A stretch of DNA of 64,000 nt, from positions 290,133 to 354,132 of the forward strand of contig NZ_WHOM01000078.1 of NCBI RefSeq assembly GCF_009739465.1, written 5' to 3'. The notes under the pieces were generated by a model that was given only the letters and a program-made list of their open reading frames with translations, was not told the origin of the DNA and did not search any database. This document shows positions 1 to 7,502 of the stretch, in pieces; position 1 is the stretch's first letter; every line of letters begins with the position of its first letter. The position numbers and the translations under genes were made by a program. This stretch comes from Streptomyces apocyni (GTDB lineage: Bacteria; Actinomycetota; Actinomycetes; Streptomycetales; Streptomycetaceae).

Positions 1-99
1 CACCGCGGCGGCTGCGGCGAGCAGCGTCTCCTGGTTGCGCTGCGCGTCGGCGCGTTTGCCTCGGGCGGGCACTTCGCCGGGCTGGCCTGTAGTGGGCAC
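1..99 (-). CDS. TetR-family regulator, N-terminus only
   Basis: Only the first 33 codons lie in the window; the gene continues past the left edge. Reading leftward from a GTG at 99, the peptide begins VPTTGQPGEVPARGKRADAQ and goes on RNQETLLAAAAAV, the usual basic lead-in to a TetR helix-turn-helix. It diverges from the alpha/beta hydrolase at 214, and two palindromic operator-like sites lie between them, so it probably represses itself and the hydrolase. The start has an AGGAAGG-like ribosome site upstream. The TetR assignment rests on this short N-terminus and on the divergent operator layout, so it is good but not certain. Confidence 0.7.
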   Translation of the reverse strand, partial: MPTTGQPGEVPARGKRADAQRNQETLLAAAAAV

Positions 100-120
100 C
101 GCACTCTGTCCTTCCTGCCG

Positions 121-150
121 TTGACTAAACGGAACACTGTTCCGTATGTT
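121..150 (+). promoter_or_regulatory. Predicted promoter of the alpha/beta hydrolase gene
   Basis: TTGACT at 121-126 and TATGTT at 145-150, separated by 18 bases, resemble a vegetative promoter reading toward the hydrolase at 214. The first operator palindrome (130-144) fills the spacer and the second (152-170) lies just after the -10, the expected place for a repressor to block RNA polymerase. This is inference from sequence only. Confidence 0.5.
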
Positions 151-170
151 AACCGGAACAGCGTTCCGGT
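130..170. promoter_or_regulatory. Twin TetR operator palindromes
   Basis: CGGAACACTGTTCCG (130-144) is a perfect palindrome around one central base. ACCGGAACAGCGTTCCGGT (152-170) has perfect 8-base arms around AGC. Both carry the core GGAACA-N-(T/C)GTTCC, and their centres are 24 bases apart, about two helical turns. They sit between a divergent TetR gene and a hydrolase gene and are probably bound by that TetR protein. Confidence 0.75.
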
Positions 171-213
171 TTCAGGATAGCTGAGCCAAAAGGCCATTGA
201 AGGGGAACAGCAC

Positions 214-1149
214 ATGAGTGAAACTGTCTTCTCGGTCAGTCCGGTGGTGCTCTCCGCTCCCGGCAGAGCCGTGGCCCTGGAGTTACGCGTCTCCGCGCCC
301 GTGAGCGGGAGTGACCTGCCGGTCATCCTCCTCTCGCACGGTCAGGGGCACTCCAACAACCTCTCCTCGCTGAACGGCTACGCGCCCCTCGCCAACTTCT
401 GGGCAGCGCACGGCTTCGTCGTCATCCAGCCCACCCACCTCAGCTCGACGACGCTGAGCCTCGACCCCAACACTCCCGGGGCGCCGATGTACTGGCGATC
501 GCGCGCCGAGGACATGACGCGCATCCTCGACCAGCTCGACGTGATCGAGGCCGCCGTCCCAGAACTCCTCGGGCGACTGGACCGAAACAGGGTCGCCGTA
601 GCCGGGCACTCGATGGGCGGGCACACCGCGAGCCTGCTGCTGGGCGCCCGGCTCACCGATCCGCACGACGGTACGGAGGTGAACCTGGCCGAGCCCCGGA
701 TCAAGGCGGGTGTACTGCTTGCCGCGCCCGGCAAGGGTGGTGATGCCCTCACCGAATTCGTGGCCGAGAGCTACCCCTTCCTCCTGACCACGGACTTCTC
801 CGAGATGACGACACCCGCGCTCGTGGTCGTTGGCGACAAGGACGTCTCTGGTCACCTGACGGTTCGGGGCCCGGGCTGGCACGCCGATCCGTACTTCCTC
901 TCCCCGGGCCCCAAGGCCCTGCTCACCCTGTTTGACGCGGAGCACGGGCTCGGCGGGATCTCTGGGTACGACGTCGCCGAGACCACGGACGAGAGCCCCG
1001 AGCGAGTGTCCGCGGTCCAACGGCTCACCTGGGCCTACCTCCGCAGCACGCTCTACCCCAGTTCCGACTACCCCAGTTCCGACTGGCAGGCGGCGTGTGA
1101 CGCGCTGACGGGCGGTTCCGACCCGCTCGGACGGGTCGAGACCAAGTAA
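214..1149 (+). CDS. Alpha/beta hydrolase (chlorophyllase/dienelactone hydrolase-like)
   Basis: A 311-residue cytoplasmic hydrolase with no signal peptide. The fold is shown by PVILLSHGQGHSNN (oxyanion strand and loop), the nucleophile elbow GHSMGGHTA near residue 132, an acid in VVGDKD and the catalytic histidine in DAEHGLGG. The family hydrolyses esters or lactones; the substrate here is unknown. AAGGGG lies before the ATG. The gene is monocistronic: it is preceded by twin TetR operators and closed by a strong hairpin at 1177-1217. The layout suggests an inducible detoxifying or catabolic hydrolase controlled by the divergent TetR protein. Confidence 0.8.
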   Translation: MSETVFSVSPVVLSAPGRAVALELRVSAPVSGSDLPVILLSHGQGHSNNLSSLNGYAPLANFWAAHGFVVIQPTHLSSTTLSLDPNTPGAPMYWRSRAEDMTRILDQLDVIEAAVPELLGRLDRNRVAVAGHSMGGHTASLLLGARLTDPHDGTEVNLAEPRIKAGVLLAAPGKGGDALTEFVAESYPFLLTTDFSEMTTPALVVVGDKDVSGHLTVRGPGWHADPYFLSPGPKALLTLFDAEHGLGGISGYDVAETTDESPERVSAVQRLTWAYLRSTLYPSSDYPSSDWQAACDALTGGSDPLGRVETK

Positions 1150-1176
1150 GCCCGTAGCGGCGGGCGGAGGAAACGC

Positions 1177-1217
1177 AGAAGGGGTTCGGCACGCGTACCG
1201 CGCGCCGAACCCCTTCT
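1177..1217. terminator. Bidirectional intrinsic terminator
   Basis: A perfect 14-base inverted repeat (1177-1190 pairs with 1204-1217, arm AGAAGGGGTTCGGC) around a 13-base loop. It lies between the stop of the hydrolase (1149) and the stop of the convergent bpa gene (1247), so it can end transcription from both sides. Short T/C-rich sequence follows on the plus strand. Confidence 0.8.
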
Positions 1218-1246
1218 TTCGTGTGTCTGTATCTGTATCTGTCGGC

Positions 1247-1804
1247 TTAGAGGTACGGGCCGCCCGTGCGGCCTGCCGCGTGGCCGTGTCCGTGTCCGTG
1301 GTCCTCGTCGTCGTCACCGACGCTGACGCCGGGCGGCAGGGCTCGGCGCATCTGCTCAAGCTGGGCGCGGGCCGCCATCTGCTGGGCGAAGAGGGTGGTT
1401 TGGATGCCATGGAAGAGGCCTTCGAGCCAGCCGACCAGCTGGGCCTGGGCGATGCGCAGCTCGGCATCGCTGGGGGTGGCCTCCTCCGTGAAGGGGAGGG
1501 AGAGGCGTTCCAGTTCCTCGACCAGTTCGGGGGCCAGCCCGTCCTCCAGCTCCCTGACCGAGCTGTGGTGGATCTCCTTGAGGCGGACCCTGCTGGCCTC
1601 GTCCAGAGGAGCCGCGCGTACTTCCTCAAGCAGCTGCTTGATCATGCTGCCGATCCGCATGACCTTGGCCGGTTGCTCGACCATGTCCGTCACCGGAACT
1701 TCGCGGGACTCGTCGTCTCCGCCGCCACCGAGGGCCATTCCGTCCTGGCCCACGACCAAGACCTGCGGATTCTCCTGCGACCTGTCGTTCCTCGGCATCT
1801 CCAT
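1247..1804 (-). CDS. bpa: Bacterial proteasome activator Bpa
   Basis: Bpa (PafE, DUF2587) is an ATP-independent ring that docks on the 20S proteasome of Actinobacteria and feeds it unfolded proteins. This 185-residue protein has the family core: QNPQVLVVGQDGMALGG-type start, helical bundle (VMRIGSMIKQLLEEVRAAPLD through LVGWLEGLFHGIQTTLFAQQ) and a C-terminal GPYL, the tail that inserts into proteasome pockets (GQYL in mycobacteria). I prefer the ATG at 1804 (MEMPRNDRSQ) over an upstream GTG at 1822 that lacks a ribosome site. The linker before the tail is unusually rich in acidic residues and histidine (DDDEDHGHGHGH). Confidence 0.9.
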   Translation of the reverse strand: MEMPRNDRSQENPQVLVVGQDGMALGGGGDDESREVPVTDMVEQPAKVMRIGSMIKQLLEEVRAAPLDEASRVRLKEIHHSSVRELEDGLAPELVEELERLSLPFTEEATPSDAELRIAQAQLVGWLEGLFHGIQTTLFAQQMAARAQLEQMRRALPPGVSVGDDDEDHGHGHGHAAGRTGGPYL

Positions 1805-1936
1805 GCCGCCATTCTCTCGCACGTCTGCATCACATCACGGTGGTGCCCCCGTTCGCCGGTGATCCACCCTCCGTTGGGCGCAGGGGGAGCTCATATCGGC
1901 CGCTCACAGCCGCGCCCAGCCGCACCCAGCCACGCC

Positions 1937-2698
1937 TTACCCACGGCGAATCCGCAGGGCGAGGAAGGCCAGACCCAGGCCGATCAGGATCAGGCCGGTA
2001 CCGAGCGGTAGCGCGTGTGGGTCGGGTTCCGCTGACTCGGCGGTGGCCTGTCGGGAGGCGTCGGCCACGACGTCGGCGCCGGGGTCGGAGGAGGCGCGGG
2101 AGTCGAGGTCGGGGGCCGCGGAGCGGGTGACGGTGGTGGCGGTGATCTCGTCGTGCGGGGTACGGGGATGGGCCGCCGATTCCGAGGGGCGGGCGGCGTC
2201 GGGGGTGCCGTCTCGCCCCGTCGTGGAGGGGCTCGGCGTCGGCCGCGCGGGGGAGGCGCTGGTGGTGCCGGTGGTGCCGGTGGTGCTGTTCGGCGGGGGC
2301 GGCTCGGGTGGGCCGGACGGGACGGGGGCGCTGTCCGCCGAGCTCGGCGTCGTATCGGCGGCGCCTGATTCCGGCGGGTCGGCCCGGCCCGGGGGCAGCG
2401 AGCCCGGGGGCAGCGGGGGCGTACGGGCGCCCAGCGAGGGCGACGGCGGGCTCGGGGGCACCCGGTCGGGGCGGCCCGGGGGCTCGCGCCCGGTACCGGG
2501 GCGGCTGCCCGCCCGCGACGGGTCCGTCGCGGGTGCGTCGGCCACCGGGGACGCCCCCGGCTCAGCGACCACCGGAGACGCCCCGCGCTCCGCGTACGCC
2601 GTCGGCGCTGGTCCGAGGGCCAGCAGCGCGCCGAGGCACAGCCAGCCCCCCGCCGTACGAAGCGAGCGGAGCGAGGGAGTGCGGAGTTGTGGAGCCAC
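1937..2698 (-). CDS. Secreted, membrane-anchored Pro/Ser/Thr-rich protein
   Basis: A 253-residue protein of unknown function. Residues 1-36 form a signal peptide: basic start, hydrophobic core GGWLCLGALLALGPAP, then an AYA cleavage-like site. The middle, roughly 40-225, is low-complexity Pro/Ser/Thr/Ala sequence. The C-terminus has a single membrane segment LGTGLILIGLGLAFLAL followed by RIRRG, so the chain is probably anchored with its stalk outside the cell. No LPXTG motif was seen. GGGAGGGGG lies before the GTG start. It lies between bpa and a quinone oxidoreductase. It resembles cell-wall-spanning stalk proteins; no function is claimed. Confidence 0.7.
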   Translation of the reverse strand: MAPQLRTPSLRSLRTAGGWLCLGALLALGPAPTAYAERGASPVVAEPGASPVADAPATDPSRAGSRPGTGREPPGRPDRVPPSPPSPSLGARTPPLPPGSLPPGRADPPESGAADTTPSSADSAPVPSGPPEPPPPNSTTGTTGTTSASPARPTPSPSTTGRDGTPDAARPSESAAHPRTPHDEITATTVTRSAAPDLDSRASSDPGADVVADASRQATAESAEPDPHALPLGTGLILIGLGLAFLALRIRRG

Positions 2699-2834
2699 GC
2701 CGGTACCCCCTCCCGGTGCCGAGCTGCCAAGATCTGTCCAGCCAGCGTCACACGACGGGGTAGGTCCGGCATCTCGGACAGCTCGCAGTGCTGGCCAACG
2801 ACCGGACAGCCCACAGTGCCGGGCGGCGGCGCCG

Positions 2835-3812
2835 CTAACGGGTGAGCAGCACCTTGCCTACGTGCCCGCTCGCCTCCAGTACGCGATGCGCCTCGGCCGC
2901 CTCGCTCATGGGCACCGTACGGTCGATGACCGGGCGGACCCGGCCCGCGCCGATCAGCGGCCAGACGTGCTCACGTACCGCCGCGACGATCGCGGCCTTC
3001 TCCTCCTGCGGCCGACCGCGCAATGACGTCGCGGTGATCGCGGCCCGCTTGCCCAGCAGCGCGGCGAGGTTCAGTTCGCCCTTGACGCCGCCCTGGAGAC
3101 CGATGATCGCGAGCCTGCCGTTGACCGCGAGGGCCTTCACGTTCCGGTCCAGGTACTTGGCGCCCATGATGTCGAGGATGACGTCCGCGCCCGCGCCGTC
3201 CGTGGCCTGGCGGATCTCCTCGACGAAGTCCTGCTCGCGGTAGTCGATGAGAATGTCCGCGCCCAGTTCCGCGCAGCGCCGCAGCTTCTCCTTGCCGCCC
3301 GCCGTAACCGCGACCGTGGCACCGACGGCCTTCGCGAGCTGGATCGCCATGGTGCCGATACCGCTGGCTCCGCCGTGCACCAGCAGCGTCTCGCCGGGGC
3401 GCAGGTGGGAAATCATGAAAATGTTCGACCAGATTGTCGAAGTGACCTCGGGGAGCGCGGCCGCCGTCACCAGGTCGACGTTCTCGGGCAGCGGCAGCAG
3501 CTGTCCGGCCGGTACGGCGACCTTCTCGGCGTAGCCGCCGCCGACCAGCAGGGCACACACCTCATCGCCGACCTGCCAGCCGCTTACACCGGGGCCGATT
3601 TCGGCGATGCGGCCCGAGCACTCGAGCCCGGGGTAGGGCGACGAGCCGGGCGGCGGGTCGTAGAAGCCCTGTCGCTGGAGCAAGTCGGCGCGGTTGACGG
3701 CGCTGGCGGCCACGTCGACCAGCACCTCGCCCTCGCCGGGTACGGGGTCGGGGACCTCCGCCCAGACAAGGGCCTCGGGGCCGCCGGGTTCCGGGATCGT
3801 GATCGCATACAT
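2835..3812 (-). CDS. NAD(P)H:quinone oxidoreductase, zinc-free MDR family
   Basis: A 325-residue medium-chain dehydrogenase/reductase of the quinone oxidoreductase/PIG3 type. It starts MYAITIPEPGGPEALVW and has the QOR region AASAVNRADLLQRQGFYDPPPG. A Rossmann motif follows (VHGGASGIGTMAIQLAKAVGA, near residues 143-163), then the NADPH-side stretch DILIDYREQDF. No catalytic zinc cysteine cluster is present, as expected for this branch. It would reduce quinones or enones with NADPH in the cytoplasm. It is separated from the K+ channel gene by about 50 bases containing a CGGTACC tandem repeat. Confidence 0.85.
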   Translation of the reverse strand: MYAITIPEPGGPEALVWAEVPDPVPGEGEVLVDVAASAVNRADLLQRQGFYDPPPGSSPYPGLECSGRIAEIGPGVSGWQVGDEVCALLVGGGYAEKVAVPAGQLLPLPENVDLVTAAALPEVTSTIWSNIFMISHLRPGETLLVHGGASGIGTMAIQLAKAVGATVAVTAGGKEKLRRCAELGADILIDYREQDFVEEIRQATDGAGADVILDIMGAKYLDRNVKALAVNGRLAIIGLQGGVKGELNLAALLGKRAAITATSLRGRPQEEKAAIVAAVREHVWPLIGAGRVRPVIDRTVPMSEAAEAHRVLEASGHVGKVLLTR

Positions 3813-3866
3813 GGCGGCGAGGCTACTACCCGGTACCCGGTACCCGGCCCGAAGCGGACTAGCGGA

Positions 3867-4967
3867 CTAGAGGTCCTTCGGCGGGCGGATCGGGGCCACG
3901 GGGGGCTTGGGGGTGACCCGTACGATCGTGATCAGACGGTCCGTCAACTGCAGCGGGCTGGCCAGCGGATCGTCGTATCCGAGCAGTCGGTGGCCGCGCA
4001 CCACGCTCACCACGAGGTCCTTGGTCTCCCGGACACTCAGCCCCACCTCGGCCTTTATCACCGGCCGTTCGACGAGATCGAGCCCGCTGCCGTGCTGGAT
4101 GAGGTCTTCCAGTACGTTCCCCGCGCGCGGACTCAGCACGGACAGGCCGAGCAGCCGTCCGGCCGCGCTGGCGCTGGTGATGACGGCGTCCGCGCCGGAC
4201 TGACGCAGCAGCGGCGCGTTCTCCTCCTCACGTACCGCGGCCACGATGTTCGCGGGGCGGTTCATCTGGCGTGCGGTGAGGGCCACCAGGACGGCGGTGT
4301 CATCGCGTTGGGTGGCGATGACGATCTGACGGGCCTTCTGCGCCTCGGCGCGGAGCAGGACATCGCTGCGGGTCGCGTCGCCCACGACACCCGCGTAGCC
4401 CTCCGCCGTGGCGGCGTCGACGACCTTGGCGCTGGGGTCGACCACGACGATCTTCTCTTTGGACAGCCCGGTCGCCAGGAGGGTCTGGGCGGCGGAACGG
4501 CCCTTGGTGCCGAAGCCGACGACGACAGTGTGGTCGCGCAACTGGGACCTCCAGCGTTTGAGTCGGAACTCCTCCCGAGTGCGCTCGGTGAGCACCTCAA
4601 GGGTCGTTCCGACCAGGATGATCAGGAAGATCACACGCAGCGGAGTGATCACAAGCACATTGACCAGGCGAGCGGTATCGCTGACCGGGACGACGTCGCC
4701 GTAGCCGGTGGTGGAGAGGCTGACGGTGATGTAGTAGGCGATGGCGAGGGGGCCGGGCGGGGTGCCGCCACGGTTTTGGTCCGCATAGCCGTCACGGTCG
4801 AGAAAGACGATCAGCATCGCGAGCAACAGCACCGCGATCGCCATCGCCAGCCGGGTGAGGACCTGACGCAGCGGGTGCGCCACCATGGTGCGCGGCAGCC
4901 TCACCTTGTAGGTCGTCAGGCGTTCATCGGCTTGGCGCGCGATCGCGTCATGGCCGGGAAGTTTCAC
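3867..4967 (-). CDS. Potassium channel with RCK (TrkA-N) domain
   Basis: A 366-residue inner-membrane K+ channel subunit. Two membrane helices (LAMAIAVLLLAMLIVFL and VNVLVITPLRVIFLIILVG) flank a pore loop with the selectivity filter STTGYGD. A cytoplasmic RCK domain follows, with Rossmann motif VVVGFGTKGRSAAQTLL and ligand-site acid VVVDP, then a TrkA-C-like tail. An open frame continues to 5174, but the extra 69 residues are unlikely to be translated. GTG at 4967 has AGGAG eight bases upstream and gives a normal-length protein starting VKLPGHDAIARQ. That start codon lies inside the parS site at 4961-4974. Confidence 0.85.
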   Translation of the reverse strand: MKLPGHDAIARQADERLTTYKVRLPRTMVAHPLRQVLTRLAMAIAVLLLAMLIVFLDRDGYADQNRGGTPPGPLAIAYYITVSLSTTGYGDVVPVSDTARLVNVLVITPLRVIFLIILVGTTLEVLTERTREEFRLKRWRSQLRDHTVVVGFGTKGRSAAQTLLATGLSKEKIVVVDPSAKVVDAATAEGYAGVVGDATRSDVLLRAEAQKARQIVIATQRDDTAVLVALTARQMNRPANIVAAVREEENAPLLRQSGADAVITSASAAGRLLGLSVLSPRAGNVLEDLIQHGSGLDLVERPVIKAEVGLSVRETKDLVVSVVRGHRLLGYDDPLASPLQLTDRLITIVRVTPKPPVAPIRPPKDL

Positions 4968-4974
4968 GTGAAAC
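4961..4974. other. parS-type centromere site (ParB binding)
   Basis: GTTTCACGTGAAAC is a perfect 14-base palindrome and matches the core of the bacterial parS consensus TGTTTCACGTGAAACA at 14 of 16 positions. Streptomyces chromosomes are known to carry clusters of such sites around oriC. The site covers the region from the ribosome site to the start codon of the K+ channel gene, so ParB binding could affect its translation-start DNA. It suggests the window lies in the central, origin-proximal chromosome. Confidence 0.85.
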
Positions 4975-5031
4975 GCTCCTCGTTCACAGCCCTGCCTCGA
5001 CGTTCTCGGCCGTGTCCTCGGCCTTGTTCGT

Positions 5032-6534
5032 TCACCACGTTCCCCACGGAAGGTCCAGAATCTCCAGCTCCCGCCCCCGCGATGCCCCGCCGGGCGGAAC
5101 CACCGCGAGGCCGTCGGCCACCGCGATCCCCCGCAGCATCGCCGGTCCGTTGAAGCGCAGAGGTACGGCCTCATCGGCCCCGCTGGCCCCAGCCCCAGCG
5201 CCCCCAGCAGCCCCAGCGGCCCCGACGACCCCGTTGGCGCGGAGGGTGACGGGCACCAGCCGCGTATCGTACGGGTGTCCCTGGACGTCGTCGCTGGCGG
5301 GGGCGCGCAGCGGCTCCGGCGCGAGGCCGCCTGACAGGGTACGGATCAGGGGTTCGGCCAGGGTCAACAGCCCCGAGACGGCGGCGAGGGGGTTGCCCGG
5401 CAGGCCTACCAGGTGCTGGTTCTCCGACAGTTGGGCCAGCAGCATGGGGTGCCCTGGGCGTACCTGGACCCCGTCCACCAGCAGTTCGGCGCCGAGTGCG
5501 CGCAGGGTCGGGTGGACATGGTCGACGGGGCCCGCGGCGGTGCCGCCCGTCGTGATCACCAGGTCAGCGTCGGACTTCGCGATCGCCTGACGCAGTGCCT
5601 GGGCGTCGTCCCCGAGCCGGTGGACGTCGGTGACCTCGGCGCCCAGCGCGCGCAGCCAGGACGGCAGCATGGGGCCGAGCGCGTCCCGGATCAGGCCGTC
5701 GCGCGGGAGGCCATCGGTCAGCAGCTCGTCGCCGAGTACGAGGATGTCCACCCGGGGCCGGGGGAAGACCGGCAGCGCGTCGTAACCCGCGGCCGCGGCG
5801 AGGCCGAGTACGGCAGGGGTGACCGGCGTGCGCGGGGGCAGCAGCAGGTCACCGCTGCGGCACTCCTGGCCGCGCGGGCGGATGTCCTGCCCGTGCACGA
5901 CCTCACGCCGCGCGTGCAGTCGGCTCCTGGCGTCGATGCGGCCGTGTTCGCTGCGCAGGACGGCGGTGGCTTCCTGGGGGACGCGCGCGCCGGTGGCGAT
6001 ACGCACGGCTTCGCCGTCGGCGAGCGGGTCGGGAAGCGCGTGGCCTGCTAGGACGCCCTCTGCTCGTACGGTCCAGGGGCCTGGGCCCGCGACGGCCCAG
6101 CCGTCCATCGCCGAGGTGTCGAAGGACGGCAGGTCGGTGAGCGCGACCAGGGGCGCGGCCAGCACCAGGCCGAGCGCCTGGTCCAGCGCTACTGCGGTGG
6201 GGGCGGCGTGGGGGGCGTGCGGGGCGTGGGCAGCGGGCGCGGCAGCGTTCCGGGGGGCCTTCGCGGCTGCCCGCCCGGCGGCTCGTCCGGCTGCTTCGGC
6301 GCGGCTGCGGGCCTCCGGCCAGGGGGTGCCATGCGGGCGGTCTCCCTGCTGGCCGGGAGTGGAGGCAGGGGCGGGCACGGTGGCTGGCCCGCTCAGGCCG
6401 GGTGCCGGGTGCGCCTCCCTGACCAGCGCGAGGGCGTCGTCGACGCCCAGGTCCTGGTCGTCGACGTCCACGGCCTCACCCATGTCCCGGGCGCCCCGGC
6501 CGTTCCGGCCGTCCGCCGCGTCGTACCCGGTCAT
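5032..6534 (-). CDS. moeA: Molybdopterin molybdenumtransferase MoeA
   Basis: MoeA inserts molybdate into adenylated molybdopterin, the last step of Mo-cofactor synthesis. The 500-residue protein has the family landmarks LTDLPSFDTSAMDGWAV (around residue 125), VRIATGARVPQEATAVL, the MoCF-binding-like ITTGGTAAGPVDHV and LVGLPGNPLAAVSGLLTL. The usual GGVSVGD turn reads GGTAAGPVD, a variant seen in some actinobacterial paralogues. The first 95 residues are a low-complexity, Ala/Pro-rich extension. Its ATG overlaps the stop of the mobA-like gene by four bases, so the two are translationally coupled. Confidence 0.88.
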   Translation of the reverse strand: MTGYDAADGRNGRGARDMGEAVDVDDQDLGVDDALALVREAHPAPGLSGPATVPAPASTPGQQGDRPHGTPWPEARSRAEAAGRAAGRAAAKAPRNAAAPAAHAPHAPHAAPTAVALDQALGLVLAAPLVALTDLPSFDTSAMDGWAVAGPGPWTVRAEGVLAGHALPDPLADGEAVRIATGARVPQEATAVLRSEHGRIDARSRLHARREVVHGQDIRPRGQECRSGDLLLPPRTPVTPAVLGLAAAAGYDALPVFPRPRVDILVLGDELLTDGLPRDGLIRDALGPMLPSWLRALGAEVTDVHRLGDDAQALRQAIAKSDADLVITTGGTAAGPVDHVHPTLRALGAELLVDGVQVRPGHPMLLAQLSENQHLVGLPGNPLAAVSGLLTLAEPLIRTLSGGLAPEPLRAPASDDVQGHPYDTRLVPVTLRANGVVGAAGAAGGAGAGASGADEAVPLRFNGPAMLRGIAVADGLAVVPPGGASRGRELEILDLPWGTW

Positions 6535-7454
6535 CCGGCGTCCGGCTGAACAGCGGGAGCGGTCCGTTCGCCGCGCGTGTCGCCCGCGTCGCCCGCGTCG
6601 CTCGCATCGCCCGTGCGGCCCTCGTCCGCCCAGCGGGCCGCGAGCGCCACGGCCTTACGGGTCGCCTCGGCGACGGCCTCAGGTCCGCCGTCCTTGGCCT
6701 GGGCGGCCGCGTAGCCCACCAGGAACGTGGTCAGCGGCGCGGCGGGCCGGGCCACGCCGTGTGCCGCGTCGCGCGCCAGGTCGAGCAGCCCGGCGGTGTC
6801 CACGTCGAGGTCGATGTCCAGTTCGTTCTTGACTGCGGCAACCCATTCATTCAGCACGTGCCCATGCTCCCTGATCCGTGCGCGGGCTTCGGCGATGTCC
6901 TCCCAGGTGTCGCAGTCGAATGCGGCACGGGAGTCATCGGGTCCGGTGACCCTGGCGAGCGCGAGCTCGGCGGTGAGCAGGCGCAGCGGCAGCCCGGTCA
7001 GGCCATTGTGCCTGGCGGCGAGCGACGCGATCTCGCGGCGCAGCGGCTCGCTCCGGTAGGCGGCGACGAGCGGCTGGTCCCGGCCGCCCCGGTCGACGAG
7101 CAGCGCGCCCTCCACCGGTTCCGCGGCGAGCGCGTCCACCAGGCCTCGTACGGTCGCCTCGCCCAGGAACGGCAGATCGGCGGAGAGGACGACCACGGTC
7201 TCCGCGCCCGTCCTCCGCAGCCCCGCGTCGAGCGCGGCGAGCGGCCCGCCGCCCGGCGGGTCCTCGCGTACCCACAGCACGGGTCGGGCGGTGGGCCGGT
7301 GGTCCGCCACCACGACCGTGGTGGCGGCACCTGAGCAGGCCTCCAGCACCCGGTCGAGCAGCGACCGGGCGCCCACCCGCACCCCGGCCTTGTCCACGCC
7401 GCCCAGCCGCTTGGCGGCACCCCCTGCCAGCACTACGGCGTCATACGAGGTCAT
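6531..7454 (-). CDS. MobA-like molybdenum cofactor guanylyltransferase with DUF6457 tail
   Basis: The N-terminal 190 residues are an NTP-transferase domain with the signature VVLAGGAAKRLGGVDKAGV and the metal-binding stretch VVVLSADLPFLGEATV. This family attaches GMP to molybdopterin or, more broadly, nucleotides to cofactors. Residues from about 205 (LNEWVAAVKNELDIDLDVDT) form a helical DUF6457-type domain commonly fused to it in Actinobacteria. The start is ATG at 7454 with a weak CGGAGC ribosome site. It is the first gene of a two-gene unit with moeA, which supports a role in molybdenum cofactor metabolism. Confidence 0.8.
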   Translation of the reverse strand: MTSYDAVVLAGGAAKRLGGVDKAGVRVGARSLLDRVLEACSGAATTVVVADHRPTARPVLWVREDPPGGGPLAALDAGLRRTGAETVVVLSADLPFLGEATVRGLVDALAAEPVEGALLVDRGGRDQPLVAAYRSEPLRREIASLAARHNGLTGLPLRLLTAELALARVTGPDDSRAAFDCDTWEDIAEARARIREHGHVLNEWVAAVKNELDIDLDVDTAGLLDLARDAAHGVARPAAPLTTFLVGYAAAQAKDGGPEAVAEATRKAVALAARWADEGRTGDASDAGDAGDTRGERTAPAVQPDAG

Positions 7455-7502
7455 GCTCCGAGTATGCGTCCACGGAGGACCCCGGAGGAGCCGCCGCCTC
7501 GG

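Noticed and set aside
283..1629. A 448-codon minus-strand frame across the hydrolase and bpa
   Set aside because: It crosses the strong terminator at 1177-1217 and is a shadow of two well-supported genes.
3375..5153. A 592-codon open frame on the plus strand
   Set aside because: It is antisense to the quinone oxidoreductase and K+ channel genes, whose motifs are clear. High-GC third positions keep the opposite frame open, and the translated sequence has no domain.
4968..5174. Longer start for the K+ channel
   Set aside because: The extra residues are Arg/Pro-rich, without family similarity, and overlap the moeA end; GTG 4967 has AGGAG at normal spacing.
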